NCBI RefSeq assembly: GCF_005222835.1
Contig: NZ_STGA01000004.1
Location: 62,001 to 126,000, forward strand
Reading direction: 5' to 3'
DNA from: Rhizobium sp. FKY42
GTDB taxonomy: Bacteria > Pseudomonadota > Alphaproteobacteria > Rhizobiales > Rhizobiaceae
DNA: 64,000 nt
Part shown: in pieces, positions 32,730 to 42,075 of the stretch
How positions within the stretch are numbered: position 1 is the first letter of the stretch
How the letters are laid out: each line of letters opens with the position of its first letter
Translations under genes and position numbers: made by a program
Notes under the pieces: model-generated
Told to the model about the DNA's origin: nothing
The model's input: the letters and a program-made list of their open reading frames with translations, nothing else
Database searches by the model: none

Positions 32730-35700
32730 TCACACTCCTATCGGCCGACGCAGATCAAGCGTCAGCGGGAATTCGGCGGAGGGCAGCTCTGCCATCAACG
32801 TATAGCGGCCAGCCGTATGCCCCCAAGGTTCGAAACGCGCAAGCCTTCTTGCCTCTGCTTCGTTGCCATTCACCGGGAATGTTTCGTAGTTTCGACCACC
32901 GGGATGTGCAACGTGATAGACGCAGCCGCCGATTGAGCGGTTTGACCATGTATCATAGATGTCGAAAGTGAGCGGCGAATTAACGGGAAGAACCGGGTGC
33001 AGGCCCGATGCCGGTTGCCACGCCTTGAAGCGAACACCGGCAACCGAAACGCCAGATGCGCCGGTGGGGGCGAGCGGAACATTGCGGCCATTGCAGGCAA
33101 CGCGGTAACGCGAGGGATTGCTGGTTTCCAGCCGAACCTGCAGGCGCTCCACGGATGAATCCACGTAGCGGACCGTACCACCAATGGCGCCCTGTTCGCC
33201 CATGACATGCCAAGGCTCCAGCGCCTGACGGATCTCCAGCTTCGTGCCTTCGTATTCCACCTCCCCAAAGAAGGGGAAGCGGAACTCCAGCTGTGCCGTG
33301 AACCATTCAGGCCGCAGGTCGAAACCGTTATCACGCAGATCACTGAGTACATCCATGAAATCCGCCCAGACATAATGCGGCAGCATGAAACGGTCGGCGA
33401 GCGCGGTTCCCCAGCGGACGAAGGAGCCTTGTGCCGGGTTTTTCCAGAAGCGGGCGATCAGTGAACGCACCAGCAATTGCTGGGCAAGAGACATGCGGGC
33501 ATTCGGCGGCATTTCAAAGCCGCGGAATTCCACCAGGCCCAGCCGACCTGTAGGGCCATCAGGCGAGAAGAGCTTATCGATGCAAATTTCCGAGCGATGG
33601 GTGTTGCCGGTCACATCGGTTAACAGGTTGCGGAACAGCCGGTCCACCAGCCAGGGCAGGGGCGGCAGACCCTGGCCAGGGGCCGGCACCTGCGCCAGCG
33701 CGATTTCCAGTTCATACAGGCTGTCGTGCCGTGCTTCGTCAATGCGTGGTGCCTGACTGGTCGGCCCAATGAACAGGCCCGAGAAGAGATAGGAGAGGGA
33801 CGGATGCCGCTGCCAGTGGAGCACAAGGCTCTTCAGAAGATCCGGCCTGCGCAGGAAAGGGCTGTCATTCGGGTTCGCGCCGCCGACAACCACATGGTTG
33901 CCACCGCCGGTGCCGGTGTGACGGCCATCGATCATGAACTTGTCGGCACCCAGACGGCTCTGCCGCGCCTCTTCATAGATCGCCGTGGTGATCTCCACGC
34001 AGTCCTTCCAGTTTGAAGCCGGATGGATGTTGACTTCGATGACGCCCGGATCGGGAGCCACGCGAATGACGTTCAGCCGCTCGTCGTGTGGAGGCGTATA
34101 GCCCTCGATATGAACTGGCAGGCTCAGGGCCTTGGCGGCGCGTTCCGCCGAAGCAATCAGATCGAGATATTCCTCCAGCGCGGCGGTCGGTGGCATGAAG
34201 ACGCAGACCCGTCCATCGCGCACTTCCACGGAAATGGCGGTGCGCACGCGCCCGCCGATTTCCTCATAGGATTGGCCGAGCTGGGTCTGCTGCGCGATAT
34301 CCGGGCGCAGCGAATGCTCCGGCATCACGCGCCCCTTCTCCGTCGAGAAGTCGGGCAAAGGCGGGCGCTCGACCGTTGGATCGACCGGGTTGATGTAAGG
34401 ATACCAGGCAGGTGCGATATAAGGCAGGGAGTTCAGCGGCAGACGGAAGCCCACGGGGCTATCGCCCGGAATGAGGTAAAGCCGTCCGCGACGGGTACGC
34501 CATTTTTCACTGACCCAGCTACGACCAGAGGCGCGCGTTTGCCAAGCCTGAACCGGCAGGACATAGCCAGCAGGCGTGGTCAGTCCTTGTGAAAACACTT
34601 TGGCGATGCGGTTGCGTTCTTCCGGGTCTTTCAGTTTCGAATTGGCCGGATCGACATTCTCAGGCAGGTTTGCTTCCCGCACGATCCACTCTGCCGGATC
34701 TTCATAGGCGGGCGCGACATTCTCCGTCGAAAGGTCCAGTTCCAGGGCGATCGCCTGAAGAAGCTTTGCCGCATCTTCATGGGTCACTTTGTGATCGCGC
34801 TTTTCAACGGCAATGAGATCCGGGTTCGACCAGATCGGTAGGCCGTCCTTGCGCCAGTAGAGCGAGAAGGTCCAGCGCGGCAGGCTTTCGCCCGGATACC
34901 ATTTGCCCTGGCCGTAATGCAGAAAGCCACCGGGGGCGAAGCGCTCGCGCAGCTTGCGGATCAGCACATCGGCGCGGTCGCGCTTGGTGGGGCCAACGGC
35001 TGCGGTGTTCCATTCATCCGACTGGAAATCGTCGATGGACACGAAGGTTGGTTCGCCGCCCATGGTCAGGCGCACATCCTGCGCCTTGAGAACGGCATCT
35101 ACCTGTTCGCCAAGCGCGTTCAGTGCGTCCCAGCTTTCATCGGAAAATGGCTTGGTAATGCGCGGGTGTTCAGCCACACGCGACACCTTCATATCGAAAT
35201 CGAAGCTGGTTTCCGCCTCACCGTAATAGCCGCCGGAAATCGGGGCTGCGTTCTTATAGTGGGGCGTAGCGGCCAGCGGAATGTGGCTTTCGCCGGTCAG
35301 CAGGCCCGAGGTCGGGTCCAGCCCCACCCAGCCGGCGCCGGGAAGATAGACCTCTGCCCAGGCATGCAGGTCGGTAAAATCTACTTCCGTGCCAGACGGG
35401 CCATCGAGCGCCTTCAGGTCCGGCGTCAACTGGATCAGATAGCCGGATACGAAACGTGCCGCCAAACCCAGATGCCGCAGGATCTGCACCAGAAGCCAGC
35501 TTGTATCGCGACAGGAGCCCTTGGCGCGCTCCAGCGTTTCCTCGGGCGTCTGCACGCCGGGTTCCATGCGCACGATGTAACCGATTTCGCGTTGAAGGCG
35601 GGCGTTCAGCGCCACCACCATATCAACGGTCGGCTGCTCCGGGCTTTTATCGATTGTCGCCAAGAACTTGGCCAGCAGTGGGCCGGTCGGCTCCGGCGTT

Positions 35701-36053
35701 CGATAGATCGAAAGGTCCTCGGCCAGATTGTCTGGATACTCGAAGGGCCATTTCGTCGCCTCCTCTTCGACAAAGAAGTCGAAAGGATTGTAGACCGTCA
35801 TGTCTGCGATCAGGTCGACTTCGATCTTGAATTCCGTCACGGGGTCCGGAAACACGAAGCGAGCGAGATAATTTCCGTAGGGATCCTGCTGCAGGTTTAC
35901 GAAGTGATTTTCGGGGGTCACCTTCAGCGAGTGGCTGAGAACGCGCGTTCGGGAATGGGCTGCTGGCTTCAGGCGAATGATTTGCGGTCCCAATCGAACC
36001 GGCTTGTCATACATATAATGCGTAAGATGGTAGATGCTGGCTTTGATGGACAT
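32730..36053 (-). CDS. Transglutaminase-like/DUF2126 fusion protein
   Basis: A 1107-residue protein. The N-terminal 300 residues are a transglutaminase-like peptidase with its own triad: Cys in [10 protein letters not shown], His in LHAWAEVYL, Asp in GLDPTSGL. The remaining 800 residues are the DUF2126 region ([28 protein letters not shown]). AAGGAGTTTC gives a strong ribosome site. First gene of the operon, directly followed by the ATP-grasp/alpha-E gene. The role is unknown; comparative work on the family suggests formation or removal of amide-linked peptide modifications. Confidence 0.85.
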   Translation of the reverse strand: MSIKASIYHLTHYMYDKPVRLGPQIIRLKPAAHSRTRVLSHSLKVTPENHFVNLQQDPYGNYLARFVFPDPVTEFKIEVDLIADMTVYNPFDFFVEEEATKWPFEYPDNLAEDLSIYRTPEPTGPLLAKFLATIDKSPEQPTVDMVVALNARLQREIGYIVRMEPGVQTPEETLERAKGSCRDTSWLLVQILRHLGLAARFVSGYLIQLTPDLKALDGPSGTEVDFTDLHAWAEVYLPGAGWVGLDPTSGLLTGESHIPLAATPHYKNAAPISGGYYGEAETSFDFDMKVSRVAEHPRITKPFSDESWDALNALGEQVDAVLKAQDVRLTMGGEPTFVSIDDFQSDEWNTAAVGPTKRDRADVLIRKLRERFAPGGFLHYGQGKWYPGESLPRWTFSLYWRKDGLPIWSNPDLIAVEKRDHKVTHEDAAKLLQAIALELDLSTENVAPAYEDPAEWIVREANLPENVDPANSKLKDPEERNRIAKVFSQGLTTPAGYVLPVQAWQTRASGRSWVSEKWRTRRGRLYLIPGDSPVGFRLPLNSLPYIAPAWYPYINPVDPTVERPPLPDFSTEKGRVMPEHSLRPDIAQQTQLGQSYEEIGGRVRTAISVEVRDGRVCVFMPPTAALEEYLDLIASAERAAKALSLPVHIEGYTPPHDERLNVIRVAPDPGVIEVNIHPASNWKDCVEITTAIYEEARQSRLGADKFMIDGRHTGTGGGNHVVVGGANPNDSPFLRRPDLLKSLVLHWQRHPSLSYLFSGLFIGPTSQAPRIDEARHDSLYELEIALAQVPAPGQGLPPLPWLVDRLFRNLLTDVTGNTHRSEICIDKLFSPDGPTGRLGLVEFRGFEMPPNARMSLAQQLLVRSLIARFWKNPAQGSFVRWGTALADRFMLPHYVWADFMDVLSDLRDNGFDLRPEWFTAQLEFRFPFFGEVEYEGTKLEIRQALEPWHVMGEQGAIGGTVRYVDSSVERLQVRLETSNPSRYRVACNGRNVPLAPTGASGVSVAGVRFKAWQPASGLHPVLPVNSPLTFDIYDTWSNRSIGGCVYHVAHPGGRNYETFPVNGNEAEARRLARFEPWGHTAGRYTLMAELPSAEFPLTLDLRRPIGV

Positions 36054-36337
36054 GAAACTCCTTGCCGGGCCGCAAACTGATACCCGTCACCGAACTGCGG
36101 GTTCAAGTTTGTGCAATGCAGGAGAATAAAGCAAGGTGTTTCAAGTTGCCGGATGCAGCTTGAAGGTGGCCTGAACAGTAGAAACAGGCCGTGCGCTGAA
36201 AATCGCCGTGCGCTCATCTTTCGAATAAAAGCTTTGCCCTTCGTCTTCCTATGACAATTGCCCAATTATAATTCGAGGTGCAAATGCCTTGGGCGGGATG
36301 ATGCATTCGGAGTCGTGTCGCGTCTGCTGCAAAAGGA
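36054..36337. promoter_or_regulatory. Upstream region of the transglutaminase/ATP-grasp operon
   Basis: No gene is supported between the operon start and the gstI terminator. The promoter of the operon must lie here; I could not choose -35/-10 boxes with confidence. Confidence 0.35.
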
Positions 36338-36371
36338 ATGAGCTGCAAAATTGCTCAATTTCGCAGCTCAT
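36338..36371 (-). terminator. Hairpin downstream of gstI
   Basis: ATGAGCTGC pairs with GCAGCTCAT (9 bp), and the stem continues through AAATTG/CAATTT with one mismatch. On the minus strand it is followed by TTCCTTTTG, a moderate T tract. It lies 44 bases after the gstI stop. Confidence 0.6.
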
Positions 36372-36414
36372 GATGAAAAAATAGACTATCCAGCCTTTTC
36401 AGTAGGCAGGTCAA

Positions 36415-36618
36415 TCAGGACGGCTTGCCTGTTGAAGGGGCAGAATCCTTGATTGCCTCGGCATGATACCACGCGCCACCGAAAGCCAGATCGCAAAGCG
36501 CAGGATTGGCTTCTACAGCCTTCTTTTCGATCCGCGCCATAAAATCGCGGCGGCCTCGGAGGCCTCCAACGGGAAACTGAATGATCTGTGCAGTATGCTC
36601 GGGGCTTGCTGTGGTCAT
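36415..36618 (-). CDS. gstI: Glutamine synthetase translation inhibitor GstI (DUF2735)
   Basis: A 67-residue protein, TAQIIQFPVGGLRGRRDFMA being the conserved core of the DUF2735/GstI family. In Rhizobium leguminosarum GstI blocks glnII expression after transcription and is encoded divergently upstream of glnII, exactly the arrangement here. The start at 36618 (MTTASPEH) has AAGGATAA before it; the open frame extending further upstream is not credible. NtrC-type sites lie in its likely promoter, so nitrogen limitation should repress it while activating glnII. Confidence 0.85.
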   Translation of the reverse strand: MTTASPEHTAQIIQFPVGGLRGRRDFMARIEKKAVEANPALCDLAFGGAWYHAEAIKDSAPSTGKPS

Positions 36619-36688
36619 GGTCTTATCCTTGGTGCATTTTTCCGTCCGGATATGCTTTTGCCTAATTTTTATGCGTGATGCTTTAATT

Positions 36689-36739
36689 TGCACCATTTTG
36701 CCTGCGCTTATTTTGTTCAGAATGCATTATTTTTGCGCA
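36689..36739. promoter_or_regulatory. Two NtrC-type binding sites between gstI and glnII
   Basis: Site 1 (36689-36705) is TGCACCATTTTG followed by CCTGC: the first half matches the NtrC consensus TGCAC-N7-GTGCA, the second does not. Site 2 (36723-36739), TGCATTATTTTTGCGCA, matches it with two transitions. Their centres are 34 bases apart, and they lie about 185-220 bases upstream of the glnII sigma-54 promoter and within the likely gstI promoter. Confidence 0.6.
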
Positions 36740-36907
36740 AAATGCAAGTGGCAATCTCGCTTTACGCGTTCGCCGCTTCCGCAATCTCGCGCCTGCCTGC
36801 GGTTGATAACGGAATAGGATCGGAGGAGTTCCTTGTGTCCGGGTTCCGGGTGTCTCGCAGGGTGATGCCCGCGTTCGATGCAGCGAGTCGCGGGGCTCGA
36901 TTCAAAC

Positions 36908-36922
36908 TGGCACGGCTTATGC
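36908..36922 (+). promoter_or_regulatory. Sigma-54 promoter of glnII
   Basis: TGGCACGGCTTATGC has GG and GC separated by exactly 10 bases, as in the sigma-54 consensus TGGCACG-N4-TTGC (first T of TTGC is A here). It lies about 92 bases before the glnII start. RpoN/NtrC control of glnII is established in rhizobia. Confidence 0.8.
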
Positions 36923-37014
36923 ATTGCTATGGGCAGTCCTGGCGGTGCGCCCATGAAGGGAAGCGCGAAACAGGATGTGCTCACAACGCGCAGCATAAGA
37001 AACGAGAGATCACT

Positions 37015-38049
37015 ATGACGAAATACAAGCTCGAGTACATTTGGCTGGATGGTTACAAGCCGGTGGCAAACCTTCGCGGCAAGACCCAGATCAAGGAATT
37101 CGATACATTCCCGACGCTTGAGCAGCTGCCGCTTTGGGGCTTCGATGGCTCTTCGACGATGCAGGCCGAAGGTCATAGCTCCGATTGCGTTCTGAAGCCG
37201 GTTGCGATCTATCCCGATCCGGCTCGTACGAACGGCGCTCTTGTCATGTGCGAAGTCATGATGCCGGACGGCGTCACGCCGCATCCGTCAAACAGCCGCG
37301 CAACGATCCTGGACGACGATGGAGCCTGGTTCGGTTTCGAGCAGGAATACTTCTTCTACGAAAACGGCCGTCCGCTTGGCTTCCCGGAGCAGGGCTATCC
37401 GGCTCCGCAGGGTCCTTACTACACGGGCGTCGGCTACAAGAATGTTGGTTCCGTTGCTCGCGAAATCGTCGAAGAGCATCTCGACCTCTGCCTCGCTGCC
37501 GGTATCAACCACGAAGGCATCAATGCCGAAGTGGCCAAGGGCCAGTGGGAATTCCAGGTATTCGGCAAGGGCTCCAAGAAGGCTGCCGACCAGATCTGGG
37601 TCGCACGCTACCTGCTGCTGCGTCTTTGCGAAAAGTATGGCATCGACGTCGAATTCCACTGCAAGCCGCTCGGCGATACCGACTGGAACGGCTCGGGCAT
37701 GCACTGCAACTTCTCCACCACCTACATGCGTGAAGTTGGCGGCAAGGAATACTTCGAAGCGCTCATGGCAGCCTTTGCCAAGAACTGGAAAGAGCACATC
37801 GACGTTTACGGCCCGGACAACCACCTGCGCCTGACCGGCAAGCACGAAACGGCTCCATGGAACAAGTTCTCCTACGGCGTTGCCGACCGTGGCGCTTCCA
37901 TCCGCGTTCCGCATTCCTTCGTCAACAACGGCTACAAGGGTTACCTGGAAGACCGTCGTCCGAACTCACAGGGTTGCCCGTACCAGATCGCTTCGCGCGT
38001 TCTGGCAACGATCGCAGAAGTTCCGACGGCTGCTTCGGCTGCTGCCTGA
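37015..38049 (+). CDS. glnII: Glutamine synthetase, eukaryotic-type GSII
   Basis: A 344-residue type II glutamine synthetase (octameric, not adenylylated), using ATP to join ammonia and glutamate. YIWLDGYKPVANLRGKT, WGFDGSSTMQAEGHSSDC and WNGSGMHCNFST are diagnostic active-site motifs. The start at 37015 (MTKYKLEYIWLDG) matches rhizobial GlnII; the open frame reaching 36688 runs through the promoter. ACGAGAG is a modest ribosome site. Control is expected at two levels: NtrC/sigma-54 transcription and GstI inhibition. Confidence 0.97.
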   Translation: MTKYKLEYIWLDGYKPVANLRGKTQIKEFDTFPTLEQLPLWGFDGSSTMQAEGHSSDCVLKPVAIYPDPARTNGALVMCEVMMPDGVTPHPSNSRATILDDDGAWFGFEQEYFFYENGRPLGFPEQGYPAPQGPYYTGVGYKNVGSVAREIVEEHLDLCLAAGINHEGINAEVAKGQWEFQVFGKGSKKAADQIWVARYLLLRLCEKYGIDVEFHCKPLGDTDWNGSGMHCNFSTTYMREVGGKEYFEALMAAFAKNWKEHIDVYGPDNHLRLTGKHETAPWNKFSYGVADRGASIRVPHSFVNNGYKGYLEDRRPNSQGCPYQIASRVLATIAEVPTAASAAA

Positions 38050-38075
38050 TTTTCGTCTTCCCAAGCATAAAGATG

Positions 38076-38103
38076 CGGCGTCGGGTCACTCCGGCGCCGT
38101 TTT
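38076..38103 (+). terminator. Intrinsic terminator of glnII
   Basis: CGGCGTCGG pairs with CCGGCGCCG (one G/T contact) around GTCACT, followed by TTTT; 27 bases after the stop. Confidence 0.85.
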
Positions 38104-38457
38104 CACTTTCGCAGGTTTTAGATGGCGAGTGATGTTGAACTGGATACGCCATCTTCAATCTCCGGTATTAAATGTATGGCGTTCTAGGTGTTTAGTCCCC
38201 GCATTTGATGGTGCATTGTTCAGCCATGAATGGAGGGATGCGCTATGGGACGAGCGTCACCCGCATACTCGCGCCAACATCTTTCGTTTTCAACTACAAC
38301 GGTAATATATTTTATTCTTTCAACTTTTTCGGAGCGTTCTAATTTTGGTACCTAGATATAGAACAATTAACACCATAGGTTGAAATTAATAAACTGTATA
38401 CGAATCATATCTATCGTTTATCCCAAGCATGAAGCTGATCATGAGACCGCATGATTT
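38104..38457. other. AT-rich intergenic stretch upstream of an orphan gene
   Basis: About 350 bases with no supported gene. Composition turns clearly AT-rich from about 38300, unlike the neighbouring GC-rich coding DNA, which fits a horizontally acquired segment that continues to about 39090. Confidence 0.5.
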
Positions 38458-39075
38458 TTGAGCAGTTCCATCTCCCTCCTGTTCGGGACCTCTGAGACAG
38501 CTCCCACGACCTCCAACTTGCAAGAACATACCCAAAAGTTGCTGCCGGAGGCCACCGGTCGCACTGACGATGTGTTCAAAGCTGGTAACACTATTGGCAA
38601 GATTGTTGAAATCGTATCCGGAATGAACAAAACCGGATCGTCTGCGACAGGAGTGTTCACCATGGATGGTGCGACACGCGTCGATGGACTGAATGGGGAA
38701 TATAGTCTGACCAAGACCGGAACGGGCACGTTCGGACCAGACTCGGATGATATTTCTGCAATGGTTGATGCTGCCAAAGGAACAGGGCCGGAAGCCGATA
38801 GAGCGAAAGCCTATCTGGAAGCACGCGAAAGCGGTTTGATGTCAAAAGCAGACATGAGCGCCATGGGCGTCACCTCAGTACTGAATCGGACGGATTACTA
38901 TAATGCTGACGGCTCTAGCAAAGGCGTAGAAGGTACCTTCAATACAGTTGGTATGGAAGAGTTCTTTGAAAATAACATCGTTGTTGATGAGCAGGGTATT
39001 CCTCGAGACAAATCAACCGGAAAATATGCTGGAATCGAACAGAACGGGACGAAATATACATACATTACTTATTGA
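38458..39075 (+). CDS. Hypothetical protein, possibly 5'-truncated
   Basis: A 205-residue frame rich in Ser, Thr, Gly and acidic residues (TTSNLQEHTQKLLPEATG, SLTKTGTGTFGPDSDD). No family is recognised. The frame opens with TTG right after an in-frame stop at 38452 and there is no ribosome site; the first ATG is 55 codons in (38623). It may use TTG, or have lost its original 5' end. Codon use is more AT-rich than its neighbours. It ends 7 bases from the stop of a truncated ClC gene, suggesting both lie at an insertion or deletion junction. Confidence 0.5.
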   Translation: MSSSISLLFGTSETAPTTSNLQEHTQKLLPEATGRTDDVFKAGNTIGKIVEIVSGMNKTGSSATGVFTMDGATRVDGLNGEYSLTKTGTGTFGPDSDDISAMVDAAKGTGPEADRAKAYLEARESGLMSKADMSAMGVTSVLNRTDYYNADGSSKGVEGTFNTVGMEEFFENNIVVDEQGIPRDKSTGKYAGIEQNGTKYTYITY

Positions 39076-39082
39076 TCCTTTG

Positions 39083-39616
39083 TCATTCAAGCAATTTGAG
39101 CTTGGAGCCGAGTTTCGAAGCCAGGCCTGCCGAGAGCTGGGTATAGCCGGCCCCCAGCCCGACAGAGGCTCCGAAGCCGTTGGAGATCAGGTTCTGGACC
39201 GCGACGATCACGCTGTCGGTCAGAGAGATGCGCCCGCCATAGAGCGCGTTGGCCTCGATGGGGTCGACCATTGCGCGTTTTCGCCGGCGCGAAAGAATGA
39301 ACAGGACGCCGCCAAGAACAATGCCGCCGACAATGGGCGCATACAGGACGATCAGTTTGTTCTCGATCTCCGAGGCGCTCAGCCACTCGCTCATTTCGAT
39401 ACCGAAGATCAGGTTATGCAATGCCTTGGAAACCCAGCTCATGCCGCTGACGGCACAGCCTGCGCCAATGCCGATCAGAATGCCGGAAAAGATCAGCCCA
39501 ATTTCGGAGCCGCGCGCGAAGGCTTTCCTTTTCAGGAGTTTGCCCCAGGTTTGGCCAAACTTGAATATCGCTCCGGGAGCCAGCGTCTGCATCGAGCCTG
39601 CAGCCTTCCTGTTCAT
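39083..39616 (-). pseudogene. Truncated ClC-type chloride channel/transporter
   Basis: A 177-residue frame equal to only the N-terminal part of a ClC protein (full length usually 400-600 residues). FSGILIGIGAGCAVSGMSW begins the membrane core and NGFGASVGLGAGYTQ is the second ClC selectivity-filter motif, after which the protein stops at SKLGSKLKLLE. All later helices and the C-terminal filter residues are missing, so it cannot form a channel. The break falls at the border of the AT-rich patch at 38.1-39.1 kb. The remaining part of the gene was not found in the window. Confidence 0.8.
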
Positions 39617-39821
39617 GATCTTAAATCAGCGCCAAACCGCGCTCATGTCTTGAGCATCTCTTCCCGGCAATTGGAGCCAAAGCGTCAAGTGTCAAGCGCG
39701 GACAGTGCAAGCTGTGGGCGCTTATAGGAGAGGGAAAACGACGATTTCATGAACGGGCGGTTCAGAAGCTGTTCAGTTTCCAGATCCTAATCTCCTCACT
39801 ATCGAAACTGAGGTGACGATC

Positions 39822-40142
39822 ATGAAGTCTATGTTTTTGGCTGCCGCAATCCTTGCTGTCGGCGCGGTTGCCGCCGAAGCGCAACCCATGCCCGTCGCAC
39901 CAAAAGTCGTTCCGGCGAACGGTGCAGCATCTGGTTTGATTGAGAAAGTGGACTGGGCTTGCGGGCGCGGCTGGAGATTGAACCGCTGGGGCGAGTGCGT
40001 GCCTCGCCGCCCACCGCCACCACCGCGCTATCACCGCCCGCCGCCGCCACCACCGGGTTGGGGTTGGGGTCCGCCGCCGCGCCACCATCATCATCATCAC
40101 GGGGGGTGGGATCGCCGCTGGGGTGGTCCGCCACGCTGGTAA
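39822..40142 (+). CDS. Secreted Pro/His-rich small protein with GCGRGWRLNRWGEC motif
   Basis: A 106-residue protein. A signal peptide (MKSMFLAAAILAVGAVAAEA) leads to a mature protein with WACGRGWRLNRWGECVPRR, a motif found in small secreted alphaproteobacterial proteins of the GCG/CRPN type, then a proline-rich tract and a run of six His in RHHHHHHGGWDRRWGG. The His run suggests metal binding, but no function is known. GAGG lies eight bases before the ATG at 39822. Two cysteines could form one disulfide. Confidence 0.75.
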   Translation: MKSMFLAAAILAVGAVAAEAQPMPVAPKVVPANGAASGLIEKVDWACGRGWRLNRWGECVPRRPPPPPRYHRPPPPPPGWGWGPPPRHHHHHHGGWDRRWGGPPRW

Positions 40143-40210
40143 AGTCCAGGCGCTACAGCGCCGTGCGCCAAATATGGCGTACGAAGGTTCGCTGTAGCAC
40201 TTTGTATCTG

Positions 40211-40258
40211 CTGCATAATTTTCACCTTAAATCGATTCCGGTTTAAGGAATTATGCAG
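40211..40258. repeat. 48-bp interrupted palindrome
   Basis: CTGCATAATT (40211-40220) pairs with AATTATGCAG (40249-40258) and CCTTAAA (40225-40231) with TTTAAGG (40242-40248), around TCGATTCCGG; a four-base bulge TTCA is on one side. It lies between convergent genes but has no T run. It resembles the dispersed palindromic intergenic elements common in Rhizobiaceae genomes; that is from memory and no second copy exists here. Confidence 0.65.
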
Positions 40259-40301
40259 TAGCCGGGTGGCAGGATTTGCTGCCCGGTTCCAGGAACTGAT
40301 C

Positions 40302-41591
40302 TCAGCTCGTAAGGCGTGATGAGCTGATAATTTTCATGAAGAGCGCGCTCATGGCCTGGGATATGCCTTCCGACGGGCTAACCTCGAAGAAGTAGCCCGA
40401 GGATGCGCAGCTCTGCATGCGTGAAGCGATTTCTGCTTGGAACGGGCTGATCCAGTCATTGTACCACTGGTTCGTCGGCAAAGGCAGATAGGTGGTGTAG
40501 AGAACGGCGACCTTATAGCCCTGGTCCTTCAGCGCCTGGCAGGCATCGGGATTGATGGGTTCCTGGCAACGTCCGCCCGTCAGCTTCTTGGTGCAGCCAA
40601 CAGGCTTGTAGCTGTCGTTGACGCCATCCGAGACGAAGAAGACGATTTTCTCCGGCGATGTCGAGGTGGCACCAGTACCCGCCGGACCGATGACTTTCCC
40701 GATGTTCTGCATCGCAAGAGTAAAATCCGTCTGCTGGTCGTTATTATAGCCCTGATAGGGAATCGACATCAGATCGATCATGCTGGCCTTGTTCTTGGCC
40801 GTCTTGAGATCCGAGGTCAGATTCGCCACCTCCATCAGCTTCGTATCTTCCGCCTTCTGACCGAAGGTGTAGACCGCCATTCGGAACTGGTTGGATACCT
40901 TGCGCGCGCTCGTTGCCGTGTCCATCAGGGCGGCCGTTGCCTGCGCGACGACGTTGATGCGTGTCGTCACGCCCAACTGTTTGGCAAGATTGTAATAGCT
41001 GTTCGGATCCTCGACGCCATTGTTGACGATATGGCAGGCGAAGGCGCATTTGTCGCCCGTATTGGCCACCATGGTGGAGATGTCGGATGGCGTGGCCGCC
41101 ACGCCCATGGAAGGCGTATTGTCCAGCAACAGATAAAAATCGCGGTAGGTCGCGGTCTTGTAGGCGGCGGTTGCCGTTCCGCTGACGGTGATGGTGCTTT
41201 GGCCGAGTACCATCAGCAATGACGTCGGTACCTCTGCAGAATAGGTGATCGTAGACGTCAGATCCACACCCGATCTCGATACGTTTGCGGAAACATTCGT
41301 CAGCGTATAGGGCCTGTTGCCGGTAATTTCGCCGCTGAACAGGTTCTTGGCGTCGGTCTCCGCATCAAGGATCTCGCCGTCCCCGGTCATCGTCATGGCT
41401 TTCTTATAGCCAGGCGAGTTATCGGAGATTGCTGCCAGTGCCGCAGCGTCGGCGGCAGACTGAAGCTCGTTCTTGGCAGCCAGTGCATTGGCGAAGTCGA
41501 CACTCAAACCGGCAGCGGCGGCAAGTGGAACCATGAGCAGCGCGCTCATGACCCCAAAATTTCCGCGGCGATCTTTCAGAATGCTTCGCAT
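40302..41591 (-). CDS. TadG-like pilus-assembly/vWA-domain protein (second copy)
   Basis: A 429-residue paralogue of the protein at 28054-29319. The N-terminus RRGNFGVMSALLMVPLAAAAGL is the TadE/TadG helix, followed by AADAAALAAI; a vWA domain starts near residue 150 with the metal motif DNTPS. The metal motif differs from the DESGS of the other copy. CAFACH and later Cys pairs may form disulfides. It is monocistronic and away from any tad cluster. An association with the cell envelope is inferred. Confidence 0.82.
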   Translation of the reverse strand: MRSILKDRRGNFGVMSALLMVPLAAAAGLSVDFANALAAKNELQSAADAAALAAISDNSPGYKKAMTMTGDGEILDAETDAKNLFSGEITGNRPYTLTNVSANVSRSGVDLTSTITYSAEVPTSLLMVLGQSTITVSGTATAAYKTATYRDFYLLLDNTPSMGVAATPSDISTMVANTGDKCAFACHIVNNGVEDPNSYYNLAKQLGVTTRINVVAQATAALMDTATSARKVSNQFRMAVYTFGQKAEDTKLMEVANLTSDLKTAKNKASMIDLMSIPYQGYNNDQQTDFTLAMQNIGKVIGPAGTGATSTSPEKIVFFVSDGVNDSYKPVGCTKKLTGGRCQEPINPDACQALKDQGYKVAVLYTTYLPLPTNQWYNDWISPFQAEIASRMQSCASSGYFFEVSPSEGISQAMSALFMKIISSSRLTS

Positions 41592-42075
41592 GGTTCTGTC
41601 TCAGGTTTCGGCAGTTCCCTCCGGTATTATGGTTTTGCAGTATAAACTTCATGAATCTAATGTTGTTCGATCTTATCGAAAATACCCATTGGTAATAAAT
41701 GATGAATAAATAATGTTAATTTGTTGCGTGTTAGCCATATAATGTGATCTTTGATCATCTTTTTTTGGGATCATCACTTCGGTTGTAATCAACTCGCTTA
41801 GCGGGTAAATGAACGCGTGTCGTTGATGATTGGAGTCATGCCGCACGGGTTAAGTAACGCGGTAATCGGCCACTCAATGAGTATGTTTGCTCAGCATCAG
41901 GTCTTTCCTTCAACAGGCGAAGCTTCAGGTCGATAACGGGAGATGCTCAACAGTTGCCGCATGATGCCTCCGACGGCAGCGCAGTTCCCGCGCGTCCTGA
42001 GGGATGCACAAGGGAGAGCCACCCTTGTGCTCGGCGCCTGTAGACGCGGCTGTTCACTGCGACCAGAGGTGAGCG
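41592..42075. promoter_or_regulatory. Intergenic region with a hairpin upstream of the SANT-like regulator
   Basis: A 484-base gap without a supported gene; bases 41640-41780 are AT-rich and probably hold the promoter of the leftward TadG-like gene. A perfect 9-bp hairpin GCACAAGGG/CCCTTGTGC with a 7-base loop lies at 42006-42030, 45 bases before the rightward gene, without a T run; it may be an operator or leader structure. Confidence 0.45.

Noticed and set aside
34917..36080. 387-codon plus-strand frame opposite the DUF2126 gene
   Set aside because: Shadow of a well-supported transglutaminase/DUF2126 gene.
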